From: Streptococcus suis
GTDB lineage: Bacteria; Bacillota; Bacilli; Lactobacillales; Streptococcaceae
DNA: 48,248 bases
NCBI RefSeq assembly: GCF_002960625.1
Contig: NZ_POJH01000040.1
Span: forward strand, 1-48,248
Reading direction: 5' to 3'
A model generated the notes under the pieces. It was not told the origin of the DNA, made no database searches, and was given only the letters and a program-made list of their open reading frames with translations. Of the stretch, positions 35,007 to 43,375 are shown one piece after another. Each line of letters opens with the position of its first letter. Positions within the stretch are counted from its first letter, which is position 1. The position numbers and the translations under genes are program-made.

Positions 35007-36992
35007 TTACATATTCTTCAACTCGATAACCATATCGCGAATCTGCGCTGCCAGTTCAAAGTCAAGTACTTCTGCTGCTTCTTGCATTTGTCCTTCCAGT
35101 TTCTTGATCATAGCCTTGCGTTCGTCTTTGTTGAGGGCATTGAAGTCCACCACTTCTTCCTTGTCCTGAGTGACAGCCTTGGTCACGCTAATCAGGTCAC
35201 GGATTTCCTTCTTAATAGTTTGTGGAATGATGCCATGTTCTTCATTATAAGCCATTTGGATCTGACGGCGGCGGGCTGTTTCCTCCATAGCCTTGCGCAT
35301 AGATTCGGTGACCTTGTCCGCATACATAATCACATGGCCCTCAGAGTTACGAGCCGCCCGACCGATTGTCTGGATGAGCCCTCGTTCATTACGGAGGAAG
35401 CCTTCCTTATCCGCATCCAAGATAGCGACCAGACTAACTTCTGGCACGTCAATCCCCTCACGCAAGAGATTAATCCCTATCAAGACATCAAAGACACCCA
35501 AGCGCAAATCACGAATAATCTCCGTACGCTCCAAGGTCTTGATGTCCGAGTGCATATACTTGACCTTGACGCCCATTTCTTTCAGGTAGTCGGTCAAGTC
35601 CTCTGCCATTTTCTTAGTCAGGGTAGTGATAAAGGTCCGCTCACCTTTCTCAACACGGGCATTGATTTCACCCAAGAGATCGTCCATTTGGCCCATAGTT
35701 GGACGGACTTCCACTTCTGGATCCAGCAGACCGGTCGGCCGAATGATCTGCTCGACAACGGTATCGGTCTGCTCCATTTCATAGTCACCTGGCGTCGCAG
35801 ATACATAGACAATCTGGTGGACATGGCTCTCAAATTCTTCCCTGCGCAGCGGACGATTATCCAGCGCACTTGGGAGGCGGAAACCATAGTTGACCAACAT
35901 CTCCTTGCGCGAGCGGTCACCATTGTACATCCCCTTAATCTGCCCCATAGTCATGTGGCTCTCGTCAATCATAATCAGGTAGTCTTCAGGGAAAAAGTCC
36001 AGCAGAGTATAAGGAGGCTCGCCCTCGCTTCGCCCATCCATGTGTCGTGAATAGTTCTCAACTCCGTTGGTGTAGCCCATTTCCCGAAGCATCTCAATGT
36101 CGTAGTCGGTCCGTTGTTTCAATCGCTGAGCTTCTAAGAGTTTTCCTTCTGCTTCAAAGACCTTGAGCTGCTCTTCCAGTTCGGCCTGAATCTTGGCAAT
36201 GGCCGTTTCCATGTGGTCATCGTTGGTCACGAAGTGGGTTGCAGGGAAAATCGCCAAGTGGTCCACATCGCCCAAGACCTTACCTGTCAGGCTTTCAATC
36301 TCACGAATGCGGTCAATTTCATCCCCGAAAAACTCCACACGAAAGGCATGCTCATCACGAGAAGCTGGGAAAATCTCCACCACATCACCACGCACACGGA
36401 AACGCCCCCGTTGGAAGTCGATGTCGTTGCGCTCGAACTGGATATCTACCAAGGAATTGAGCAACTGGTCACGGGAAATCTCCTGTCCTGGTCGCAGACT
36501 GACCACGCTGTCAGAATATTCCTTAGGGGATCCCAAACCGTAGATACAGGAAACGGAGGCCACGACGATGACATCGTTGCGTTCGAGAAGTGCTGAGGTC
36601 GCTGAGTGACGGAGTTTGTCAATCTCATCATTGACCGAACTGTCTTTCTCGATGTAGGTATCGCTAGACGGTACATAGGCTTCTGGCTGGTAGTAATCGT
36701 AGTAAGACACAAAGTATTCGACCGCATTTTCTGGGAAGAACTCCTTGAACTCGCTGTAGAGCTGACCAGCCAAGGTCTTATTGTGGGCAATGACCAGAGT
36801 GGGTTTATTGACACGAGCGATGACCTGACTCATAGTGTAGGTCTTACCAGTACCAGTCGCCCCCATGAGAATCTGGGCTTTTTCGCCCCCCTCGATATTA
36901 TCCACCAAGGTTTCAATAGCTTGAGGCTGGTCACCAGACGGTGAGTATTTAGATACAAGTTTAAATTGGTTTTCAGTATTTCGATTGATCAT
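35007..36992 (-). CDS. uvrB: Excinuclease ABC subunit UvrB
   Basis: Damage-verifying helicase of nucleotide excision repair, 661 residues. Visible: Walker A GATGTGKT (44-51), the beta-hairpin region [14 protein letters not shown] motif II ([10 protein letters not shown]), motif [16 protein letters not shown] and IGRAARN, and the C-terminal UVR motif [21 protein letters not shown]. The start shares ATGA with the membrane protein gene and lacks a strong SD. The first 50 codons are duplicated at 37672-37821 (see that entry), so its present promoter is probably that of the duplicated segment, read through the intervening gene. Confidence 0.97.
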   Translation of the reverse strand: MINRNTENQFKLVSKYSPSGDQPQAIETLVDNIEGGEKAQILMGATGTGKTYTMSQVIARVNKPTLVIAHNKTLAGQLYSEFKEFFPENAVEYFVSYYDYYQPEAYVPSSDTYIEKDSSVNDEIDKLRHSATSALLERNDVIVVASVSCIYGLGSPKEYSDSVVSLRPGQEISRDQLLNSLVDIQFERNDIDFQRGRFRVRGDVVEIFPASRDEHAFRVEFFGDEIDRIREIESLTGKVLGDVDHLAIFPATHFVTNDDHMETAIAKIQAELEEQLKVFEAEGKLLEAQRLKQRTDYDIEMLREMGYTNGVENYSRHMDGRSEGEPPYTLLDFFPEDYLIMIDESHMTMGQIKGMYNGDRSRKEMLVNYGFRLPSALDNRPLRREEFESHVHQIVYVSATPGDYEMEQTDTVVEQIIRPTGLLDPEVEVRPTMGQMDDLLGEINARVEKGERTFITTLTKKMAEDLTDYLKEMGVKVKYMHSDIKTLERTEIIRDLRLGVFDVLIGINLLREGIDVPEVSLVAILDADKEGFLRNERGLIQTIGRAARNSEGHVIMYADKVTESMRKAMEETARRRQIQMAYNEEHGIIPQTIKKEIRDLISVTKAVTQDKEEVVDFNALNKDERKAMIKKLEGQMQEAAEVLDFELAAQIRDMVIELKNM

Positions 36993-37648
36993 TTGTTCAG
37001 TTTTCTTTCTTCTAGTAAATCTTGCAACTTCTCTTCAGAAAAATGCTCAATTGGGCCGGGTTCAATGTCAAGAATCGAAGTTTCCGCCGTGTATTTCAAT
37101 AAATTCTTTATCTTAATTCCATATTGTTTAGCATAAAAGACAGCTCGCTCACTGTCATGAAATAATATCAATAAGTGCGTGTAGGTGTCCGACAAACTGG
37201 CCCTTGCACTCGTTTTAGCCCCAGTCGCAAATGCGATTGTCTTCCCTACAGATACTACTGTTTTTTCAGAAACATTTCCAAAAAGACGGCTCAAGCCTGC
37301 TCCTAGTGTCTGTTCTTCTAGGCAGATAAACTCAATTTCGTTTATAGGAATGGACACAGCTTTTCTTCGAAATATTCCCCGATAGAGAACAAAGTGCTTC
37401 TCTGTCAGTTCAAATGCTTTTAATCCAAAAAAGAGGCGCTGTATAGAAACGATAATAACCAGATGTGAAGCCAAGGTTGGAATGCCAAAGATCAGTAAAA
37501 ATAAAATCCCACCGAGAATCACTGTCGCTACATCTTCTCCCCATAAACTGATAAATAAATCAACCGTTAGATAAGACAATGGCAAGCCAAAAAACAAACT
37601 CAGACCCAAGGCCAACAAAGATTTCCATCTGCTATAACGAACAATCAT
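36989..37648 (-). CDS. Membrane protein inserted between uvrB copies
   Basis: 219 residues from the ATG at 37648 (SD AAAGGA). Two TM segments (about 11-30 and 42-72) and then a cytoplasmic domain with [19 protein letters not shown], similar to bacterial PH-like or YdbT-type domains, and an acidic C-terminus. I do not recognise a specific family. It separates the duplicate uvrB 5' end from the full uvrB gene and overlaps uvrB by ATGA, so the two are probably co-translated. It was probably brought in by the recombination that duplicated the uvrB start. Confidence 0.7.
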   Translation of the reverse strand: MIVRYSRWKSLLALGLSLFFGLPLSYLTVDLFISLWGEDVATVILGGILFLLIFGIPTLASHLVIIVSIQRLFFGLKAFELTEKHFVLYRGIFRRKAVSIPINEIEFICLEEQTLGAGLSRLFGNVSEKTVVSVGKTIAFATGAKTSARASLSDTYTHLLILFHDSERAVFYAKQYGIKIKNLLKYTAETSILDIEPGPIEHFSEEKLQDLLEERKLNK

Positions 37649-37662
37649 ACCCATTCCTTTCA

Positions 37663-37821
37663 CTATTCTATTTTACCCGTACCTGTCGCCCCCATGAGAA
37701 TCTGGGCTTTTTCTCCACCCTCGATATTATCGACCAAGGTTTCGATGGCTTGGGGCTGGTCACCAGACGGCGAATATTTGGACACAAGTTTAAATTGGTT
37801 TTCAGTATTTCGATTGATCAT
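37663..37821 (-). pseudogene. uvrB: uvrB 5' fragment (first 50 codons duplicated)
   Basis: The 52-codon frame starts [17 protein letters not shown] and is amino-acid identical to residues 1-50 of intact UvrB, ending in the Walker A lysine (GATGTGK), after which it reads IE and stops. Against the intact gene I count 13 base differences in 150 nt, all synonymous. It carries the extended -10 promoter. It is the left-over original 5' end, or an acquired one, from an insertion by recombination. Confidence 0.9.
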
Positions 37822-37827
37822 AGGTCT

Positions 37828-37836
37828 ATTATAGCA
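37828..37836 (-). promoter_or_regulatory. Extended -10 of uvrB, leaderless arrangement
   Basis: TGC-TATAAT on the minus strand, followed by AGACCT (6 nt) and the ATG at 37821; no SD. Confidence 0.65.
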
Positions 37837-37890
37837 AATTTTTCTTGTGGATAGGATGTGTGAGTTTCTTAACTTTTTTCTAAAAAACTA

Positions 37891-37919
37891 TTGCTTTTGT
37901 ACTAAGGTAGTAGTATAAT
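37891..37919 (+). promoter_or_regulatory. Promoter of ecsAB
   Basis: -35 TTGCTT (37891-37896), 17 nt, -10 TATAAT (37914-37919); SD AGGAGG precedes the ATG at 37955. Confidence 0.75.
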
Positions 37920-37954
37920 ATTTGTAACTTATTATACTCATATAGGAGGTTCTT

Positions 37955-38698
37955 ATGATTCAATTTAACCACGTTAGCAAAGCCTATGGCGACACCTTAG
38001 CCCTTGATGATTTGGATTTGACCATCGAAAGTGGTGAAATTTTCGGCTTGATTGGGCATAACGGTGCTGGTAAGACAACGACAATCAGCTTGCTCACTTC
38101 TATTATTCAAGCCAGTCATGGAACCATCTCCGTCGACGGACTTAATCTGGAAGAAAATCGAGATGAGGTCAAAAAACGGATTGCCTATGTACCCGATTCA
38201 CCTGATATTTTTCTTCACTTAACTGCCTTTGAATATTGGCACTTTATGGGCAAGGTTTACGGGGTTGATATGGAAACTGTAAACCAGCGTATCAACAAGC
38301 TAGCCAGCCTATTTGACATAACTGCCCGTCAGCACGAACCCATTGACAGTTTCTCCCACGGTATGCGACAGAAAACCATTATCATCGGCGCCCTCATTCC
38401 CAAGCCAGATATTTGGATTTTGGATGAACCCTTGACTGGACTGGATCCCCAGGCCTCATTTGACCTCAAGCAGATGATGAAGGACCATGCCAAAGGTGGT
38501 AACACCGTTCTCTTTTCGACCCATGTCTTGTCTGTTGCAGAACAACTCTGTGACCGTATTGGCATTCTCAGAAAGGGACGACTTATCTTCGTAGGTAGTC
38601 TGGAAGAATTAAAATCCCAATATCCTGACAAGGACTTGGAAACCATCTACCTAGAATTAGCAGGTCGCCAACAAAGAGAGGCAGGTGAGGTCGGATGA
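37955..38698 (+). CDS. ecsA: ABC transporter ATP-binding protein EcsA
   Basis: 247 residues with Walker A GHNGAGKTT, signature-like FSHGMRQK (a variant of LSGGQ, usual in EcsA), Walker B IWILDEPLTGLDP and H-loop STHVLS. Ecs transporters affect protein secretion, membrane proteolysis and competence in Bacillus; the transported molecule is not established, with export of lipids or peptides suggested. It overlaps ecsB by ATGA. Confidence 0.92.
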   Translation: MIQFNHVSKAYGDTLALDDLDLTIESGEIFGLIGHNGAGKTTTISLLTSIIQASHGTISVDGLNLEENRDEVKKRIAYVPDSPDIFLHLTAFEYWHFMGKVYGVDMETVNQRINKLASLFDITARQHEPIDSFSHGMRQKTIIIGALIPKPDIWILDEPLTGLDPQASFDLKQMMKDHAKGGNTVLFSTHVLSVAEQLCDRIGILRKGRLIFVGSLEELKSQYPDKDLETIYLELAGRQQREAGEVG

Positions 38699-40299
38699 AC
38701 AAATCTCTGATTTGGGAATTGGTCAAAATCAATATCCTCTACTCCAACCCGCAACTGCTAGCTTCCGTCAAGAAAAAACAAAATAAGAATAAAGATGGAC
38801 GTTTTTCAGCCTATCGGAGCATCCTTATCCAACAAGGCTTCCTCATTCTGATGATGGCTATTCTCTACTCCGTCTTCTTTCTAGGGATTGATTACAAACG
38901 GTCCACAGGTTTCTTCTCCCTACAACTAGCCCAATTTGCTATACTGGCAACCATATACGGTTTCACAGGCTTCTTTTCTGTCTTCTACGACAGCAAGGAC
39001 ACCAAACTCTATCTACCTCTTCCCTTAAAAGCAAGCGAGGTTTTTATCGCCAAATTCTTATCGGCTCAAGGTATGGTCTTGCCCTTCCTCATCCCCTGCC
39101 TCTCTCTTCTTATCATTACCTATTGGCAAATAGGTGGACCAGCCTTTGCACTTTTTGCCTTGCCAAGTTTTATTCTCCTATGGTTCCTAGTCAATCTTCT
39201 CAATATGATTTTTATGCACTTTATCGGAGAAATCTTGACTAAGAGCCCACATAAGACAACCATTTCTACCATTCTTCTGACAGGCTCATCTCTGGTTTCA
39301 ATGGGAGCGCTTATGTTTCTCCAATCCCAGCAGACTGTTTCCCTCCAATCAGATGGTTTTGTTCAGTTTCCAGAATTGCCACTTTTTGTCGGTTTCCACT
39401 ACATCATCAGCCAACCAATTTCGTTGGGGACAGTTATCAATCTCATCCTTCCTATTTTCTTCATGTTGGGATTGGTCCACTTTGCCTTTAAAACTGTTAT
39501 TCCGAATTATTTCCAACAAGTTTTGGCGATTGATACTGCTTCATCAAAACGTAAGGTCGGCAAACCAAGGAAATTACCTCAGAATTTAAATCAGGCCCTT
39601 ATCAAACACCATTTATCTACCCTCAACGATAGCAACCTGATGGTACAGACCTTCTTACAGTCATTGGTGCTAGGAGTTGCCCTGCTCCCTTCAATTTCAA
39701 AAATTACTGAAGGTGATAGACTGGGTGTTCTTTCATGGGAATATTTCGGAATTGCTTTATTGGCTGGCTTCTTGCTAGGGAGTATGTTTGCAGGGTCAAC
39801 GACCTTTATTGGAACAGCCATGTCCTTGGAAAAGGAAAACTATCACTTCATCCGAACCTTACCCATTAACTTCAAACAGTTTACGATTCAGAAGTTTTGG
39901 GTGATTGCTGCAGTTCAATTCATCCTTCCAACCTTGCTCTATCTGGTCTTAGCCTTGTTTGTCATGAAGGTAAACATCGTCCTAGTCCTTTTCTTTGGTC
40001 TAGGTATGCTGGTTTCTGCCCTACTAACCGGACAAATTTATTACTGGAGGGACCAGCGCCTACTCATGCTCAACTGGCAAAATTCCAATCAGCTCTTTGG
40101 CCGCGGAGCAGGGCAGTGGCTGATTGCTGGTTCCATCATACTAACAATGATTCTCGGAGCCATCTTGCTCGTCATCAGTAGTATAATGGCTGGTATCATT
40201 GGTCCAACCTTAGTAAGCTCTGGTCTGGCAACCTTAATAGTCGCCCTTTCAGGATTACTCCAGCTCTTTCTCTATAAATCCTATTGGCAAAAATTGTAA
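38695..40299 (+). CDS. ecsB: ABC transporter permease EcsB
   Basis: 534-residue membrane protein with about 10-12 hydrophobic segments, two pairs of which are separated by a central charged region (AIDTASSKRKVGKPRKLPQ). Partner of EcsA. It is longer than the roughly 400 residues of Bacillus EcsB, and resembles the streptococcal ABC permease of the same operon. No frameshift. Confidence 0.85.
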   Translation: MNKSLIWELVKINILYSNPQLLASVKKKQNKNKDGRFSAYRSILIQQGFLILMMAILYSVFFLGIDYKRSTGFFSLQLAQFAILATIYGFTGFFSVFYDSKDTKLYLPLPLKASEVFIAKFLSAQGMVLPFLIPCLSLLIITYWQIGGPAFALFALPSFILLWFLVNLLNMIFMHFIGEILTKSPHKTTISTILLTGSSLVSMGALMFLQSQQTVSLQSDGFVQFPELPLFVGFHYIISQPISLGTVINLILPIFFMLGLVHFAFKTVIPNYFQQVLAIDTASSKRKVGKPRKLPQNLNQALIKHHLSTLNDSNLMVQTFLQSLVLGVALLPSISKITEGDRLGVLSWEYFGIALLAGFLLGSMFAGSTTFIGTAMSLEKENYHFIRTLPINFKQFTIQKFWVIAAVQFILPTLLYLVLALFVMKVNIVLVLFFGLGMLVSALLTGQIYYWRDQRLLMLNWQNSNQLFGRGAGQWLIAGSIILTMILGAILLVISSIMAGIIGPTLVSSGLATLIVALSGLLQLFLYKSYWQKL

Positions 40300-40302
40300 A
40301 AA

Positions 40303-40337
40303 AAAAACCAGATTTCGCTCGTCGAAATCTGGTTTTT
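40303..40337. terminator. Bidirectional terminator between ecsB and the VOC gene
   Basis: AAAAACCAGATTTCG / CGAAATCTGGTTTTT 15-bp perfect stem with a 5-nt loop; serves both convergent genes. Confidence 0.9.
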
Positions 40338-40345
40338 GAATGCTA

Positions 40346-40792
40346 TTAGTTTTGTTCTGCGTAATATTCTTGACCGTAGCCTGCTACTTCTGCGTTGACC
40401 TGCCAGTGGATACCGAATTTGTCTTGCAAGGAACCATAAGCAGGTGACCATGGCACAGCTTGCAAGTCCATTGTAATTTTCATAGCACCTTCAGATAGTT
40501 TGGTGAACAAGTCTTTGGCAGTTTCAGCATCATCCGTAATCAAGGCAACTGTAATGTTGTCACCAACTGAGTAAGGCATTTCTGGGTTATTGTCAGAAAG
40601 CATGAACCGTTGTCCGTTTAAACGGAATTGGGCATTCATGACATGATTTTCTAATTCTGCTGGACAGTCTGGCAAGAAATCTTTGAATAAGTTAACTTGT
40701 TCCACCTCTGCACCAAGTGCGTTTTTGTAGAATTCAATAGCTTCTAAACCATTGCCATTTGTTACCAAATATACTTCCATCGCTTTAAGCAT
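40346..40792 (-). CDS. VOC family (PhnB-like/glyoxalase) protein
   Basis: 148 residues from the ATG at 40792 (SD GGAGG). PhnB/3-demethylubiquinone methyltransferase-like member of the vicinal oxygen chelate superfamily with LVTNGNGLEAIEFYKNALGAEV, FMLSDNNPEMPY and the closing DKFGIHWQVN. Function unknown; members often act in antibiotic or metabolite handling. Promoter TGA-TATAAT at about 40820-40828. Confidence 0.88.
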   Translation of the reverse strand: MLKAMEVYLVTNGNGLEAIEFYKNALGAEVEQVNLFKDFLPDCPAELENHVMNAQFRLNGQRFMLSDNNPEMPYSVGDNITVALITDDAETAKDLFTKLSEGAMKITMDLQAVPWSPAYGSLQDKFGIHWQVNAEVAGYGQEYYAEQN

Positions 40793-40860
40793 GGGATACC
40801 TCCAAATCATTGATAGCCCATTATATCACGAGTTAGTTATACGGACAAATCTTTTGATTT

Positions 40861-40898
40861 TAAGAAAGTTGGACTGATTGACAACCCAACTTTCTTAA
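40861..40898. terminator. Hairpin, probable terminator
   Basis: AAGAAAGTTGG / CCAACTTTCTT 11-bp perfect stem with a 13-nt loop; a weak T run (TTAAAATC) follows on the minus strand. It could end the carboxypeptidase transcript. Confidence 0.55.
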
Positions 40899-40904
40899 AA
40901 CCTG

Positions 40905-41030
40905 TATTCACAAGCAGAGTGCTTGAAATAAGAGATAATTTTTCACTCATCAAGACTGCTTTTTGAAAAAATTGTGACTAACTAGCTAAAAAACTAGCTT
41001 TAGATAGAGGCGTTGCACCATGAATAAAAG
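40905..41030. repeat. Intergenic repeat, copy A
   Basis: Shares with 45675-45840 the segments CATCAAGACTGCTTTTT / CATCAAGGCAGTTTTTT, GACTAACTAGCTAAAAAACTAGC / GATGACTAGCTGAAAAACTAGC (first 17 bases shown matter), TTAGAT-GA-G and the ending near GAATA. It is a diverged copy of one non-coding repeat family, located upstream of a minus-strand gene in both cases. It lies between the VOC gene and the carboxypeptidase gene. Confidence 0.6.
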
Positions 41031-41033
41031 TCC

Positions 41034-41825
41034 TTATTCTTGATAATCACCACCAGGAACTCCGAAGTATTCTTCTAATGTTAGTCCTGAATTGTAAATA
41101 TCCGTTGCTTCTGCACCGATATAACGAACGTGCCAAGATTCTGCCATATAGCCTGTTATGGCTTCCTTGCCAGGCAAATAACGCACAATAAAACCATAAT
41201 GATGGGCATTGTCTGCCAACCACTGAGAAGCAACTGGTTCTTCCAAGAGATTACCGTAACTGTCTAATAGGTCAAAGGCAAGGCCTGTCTGATGCTCACT
41301 ATAGCCAGCACGCGCCGAATAGGTATCTGCTGCCGCTTGACCATCTTGATTGACATAGGATTGGTACAAACCAGCCTGGGTTTCATAAGAGCGGAAACCA
41401 CTATAATTGTTGGAAATGGCAAAACCTTGCGCCTGCATATCTGCAATCAACTGCTGGAAAGCTGCCAAGGCTTGAGGGTCTTCACCAGGAGCATAAGTAG
41501 AGGCCAAAGGGTGTTTTTTATTGGCGATAATGACCTGACCATATTTCCCCTGAACACTGTAATAAGCTCCATTGTAAGCCGCGCCTGTCGCCACCTCCGT
41601 CTGACTGCTTGTGGCTTCCTGACCAGTCGTCGAACTGGTTTCTGTTGAACTCGAAGAACTTTCCTGAGTTTCTTGACTAGAGCTAGCCTGCGCCGGCGAA
41701 CTACTAGTGGTAGACTGGCTTGATGTTGCACTACTGCTACTTGATGGACTGGTATCCGTTAACTTCTGACCACAGGCTACTAATAAGAGCACCATCGGAA
41801 GTAGTAAGCCTAATTTCTTATACAT
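41034..41825 (-). CDS. M15-family D,D-/L,D-carboxypeptidase lipoprotein (VanY/LdcB type)
   Basis: 263 residues. A type II signal peptide with lipobox LVAC (Cys18) is followed by a Ser/Thr-rich linker of about 60 residues and the peptidase domain (about 80-255). Zinc and catalytic residues are visible in ARAGYSEHQTGLAFD (His and Asp) and MAESWHVRY (Glu and His), with GFRSYETQAGLYQSY upstream. It trims peptidoglycan stem peptides; pneumococcal LdcB/DacB cuts the D-Ala from tetrapeptides, so that activity is likely but D,D-activity cannot be excluded. SD GGATGGAG. Confidence 0.9.
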   Translation of the reverse strand: MYKKLGLLLPMVLLLVACGQKLTDTSPSSSSSATSSQSTTSSSPAQASSSQETQESSSSSTETSSTTGQEATSSQTEVATGAAYNGAYYSVQGKYGQVIIANKKHPLASTYAPGEDPQALAAFQQLIADMQAQGFAISNNYSGFRSYETQAGLYQSYVNQDGQAAADTYSARAGYSEHQTGLAFDLLDSYGNLLEEPVASQWLADNAHHYGFIVRYLPGKEAITGYMAESWHVRYIGAEATDIYNSGLTLEEYFGVPGGDYQE

Positions 41826-41949
41826 TTTTCTCCATCCTTTCCTTGTCCGTCGTATACCTTTATTCTAACATAAAATCAACCAAAAGATTGGCTAAAACCA
41901 GCTCCAGCTCTAACTTTCCCATTCGTTATCTTACATAGAGGACCATCTA

Positions 41950-42636
41950 TTATTTCAAAATGTCCAGTAATTGTTGGTAATTGGAAACGGTATAGGTTGG
42001 TTGTGCCAGACCTGTAAGACTGACTTGTTCAGGATTGTACCAGACCGAATCCATACCTACATTATTGGCACCCTGGATGTCAGCCGTCAAGCTGTCGCCT
42101 ATCATCAGAAAACTGGTCATGTCCAAACACCCTATCTGCTCTGCTATTTTTTCATAAAAATCTGCCGCAGGCTTTTGCGTACCCATTTGTTCGGAAATAA
42201 AGACCTGTGTGAAATAGGACTGAATAGGGGAGTTCTGTAGTCGATTTTCTTGAATATAGGTCACGCCATTGGTAGCAGCATAGAGGTGATAGCCACGTTC
42301 AACCAATTCTTTCAACAGTTGGTCCGCACCTTCAAAAATTTGCCCCTGTTTTCCAATAAATTCTTGATAGCGGAGGGCCATTTCATGACCATCCACTTCC
42401 CTCCCAAAATGTGCAAAGGTTTTGGAAAAGCGTGTGTTGATCAATTCTTTCTTGGTAATTAAACCTTTTTCAAGTTCCTTCCACATACCTTGGTTGAGCG
42501 GACGATAGATGGCTTTAAAGGCCTCTATATCCTCCACATCCATGAACTCCAAAAATTGAGTGAGGGCCACTTCTTCTCCTTGGTTAAAATCCAAAAGTGT
42601 GTGATCAAGATCGAATAATAAATATTTATATAACAA
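41950..42636 (-). CDS. YjjG-family HAD nucleotidase
   Basis: 228 residues starting at TTG 42636 (SD AGAGG at 7 nt). Motif I is LLFDLDHTLLDF, motif II YAATNG, motif III QKPAAD and motif IV MIGDSLTADIQGA, and the cap region is helical (subfamily I). YjjG enzymes remove phosphate from non-canonical pyrimidine nucleotides, a house-cleaning role. It ends the pcrA gene string. Confidence 0.88.
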   Translation of the reverse strand: MLYKYLLFDLDHTLLDFNQGEEVALTQFLEFMDVEDIEAFKAIYRPLNQGMWKELEKGLITKKELINTRFSKTFAHFGREVDGHEMALRYQEFIGKQGQIFEGADQLLKELVERGYHLYAATNGVTYIQENRLQNSPIQSYFTQVFISEQMGTQKPAADFYEKIAEQIGCLDMTSFLMIGDSLTADIQGANNVGMDSVWYNPEQVSLTGLAQPTYTVSNYQQLLDILK

Positions 42637-42679
42637 CTTTATAGCCTCTCTTTTAATAGTGTTTCTGCCTTTTCCGTGC

Positions 42680-42949
42680 TTAAGCCCTCCAGCGTTGGGT
42701 TTTCTTCAACATCATTGGATAGCTTGCTTTCATGAGAAATTTTATAAATGCATTTCCTTGACCGTTTGAAATAGCTTGTTTACCTTTTTTAAGCATTTGT
42801 TCAAAGGTAATATCTGGCTCTAAAAATTCACCATTGGCATAGCAGTACGAGCAAAACAAATTAGAGTGGCTGCCGTCTTTCTCTGATCCACGAACATCTT
42901 GACCCTGCAAATTTAAGGGCATGGCACAAGATTGACAAAATGTTTCCAT
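42680..42949 (-). CDS. Zinc-ribbon domain protein
   Basis: 89 residues with FCQSCAMPL and FCSYCYANGEF, two CxxC pairs about 29 residues apart, as in the putative zinc ribbon family PF12674. The C-terminal half is helical and basic, ending TQRWRA. Function unknown. It is in line with pcrA and GIY-YIG. Confidence 0.8.
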   Translation of the reverse strand: METFCQSCAMPLNLQGQDVRGSEKDGSHSNLFCSYCYANGEFLEPDITFEQMLKKGKQAISNGQGNAFIKFLMKASYPMMLKKTQRWRA

Positions 42950-42986
42950 TTATTACCTCATTTGTAGAATTAAAACTAAATAAGTA

Positions 42987-43373
42987 CTATTTTTCAAGAA
43001 AATTAGCCATCGCTTCTTGTTTCTTGGGAATGGATAACATACGATCACTTATCCCACTCTGTAACAGAGGTGCAATGTTTTTTATATATTCTTTTTCCTT
43101 ATTTCTTCGAATACCCATCTTAACTTCTTCATGCAAAACTTCAAAAGCTAAGATAAGATTTTGACTACGTAGTATCTCATCATTCATACCGAAATATAAC
43201 GGATTTTTTCTTAATTGGTATAAATGCTGGGCACATCTTATTAGCATAGAAAATGATTCACCAATATACAAGACTCGTCGTTCACCATCATCTTTCTGAA
43301 GCGATATTTGATATACTCCTCCCTTGATGGCATGTAATATGTCATTTTGAAAAAAATGTACTCTAATATTCAT
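42987..43373 (-). CDS. GIY-YIG nuclease superfamily protein
   Basis: 128 residues from the ATG at 43373 (SD AGGTGA; a GTG at 43376 is also possible). The fold signature is a divergent GVYQISL...RVLYIGES, followed by RCAQHLYQL. It lacks an obvious second domain. Members act as nucleases in repair, recombination or as mobile-element endonucleases; here it follows pcrA directly (1-4 nt) and so may assist repair. Confidence 0.75.
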   Translation of the reverse strand: MNIRVHFFQNDILHAIKGGVYQISLQKDDGERRVLYIGESFSMLIRCAQHLYQLRKNPLYFGMNDEILRSQNLILAFEVLHEEVKMGIRRNKEKEYIKNIAPLLQSGISDRMLSIPKKQEAMANFLEK

Positions 43374-43375
43374 CA

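Noticed and set aside
34902..36596. Long plus-strand open frames opposite uvrB
   Set aside because: They have no SD, no recognisable protein family, and mirror the codon pattern of uvrB on the other strand.
38330..38360. Loss of the ABC signature in EcsA
   Set aside because: FSHGMRQK in place of LSGGQ is the usual form in Ecs-type ATPases, so it is not a lesion.
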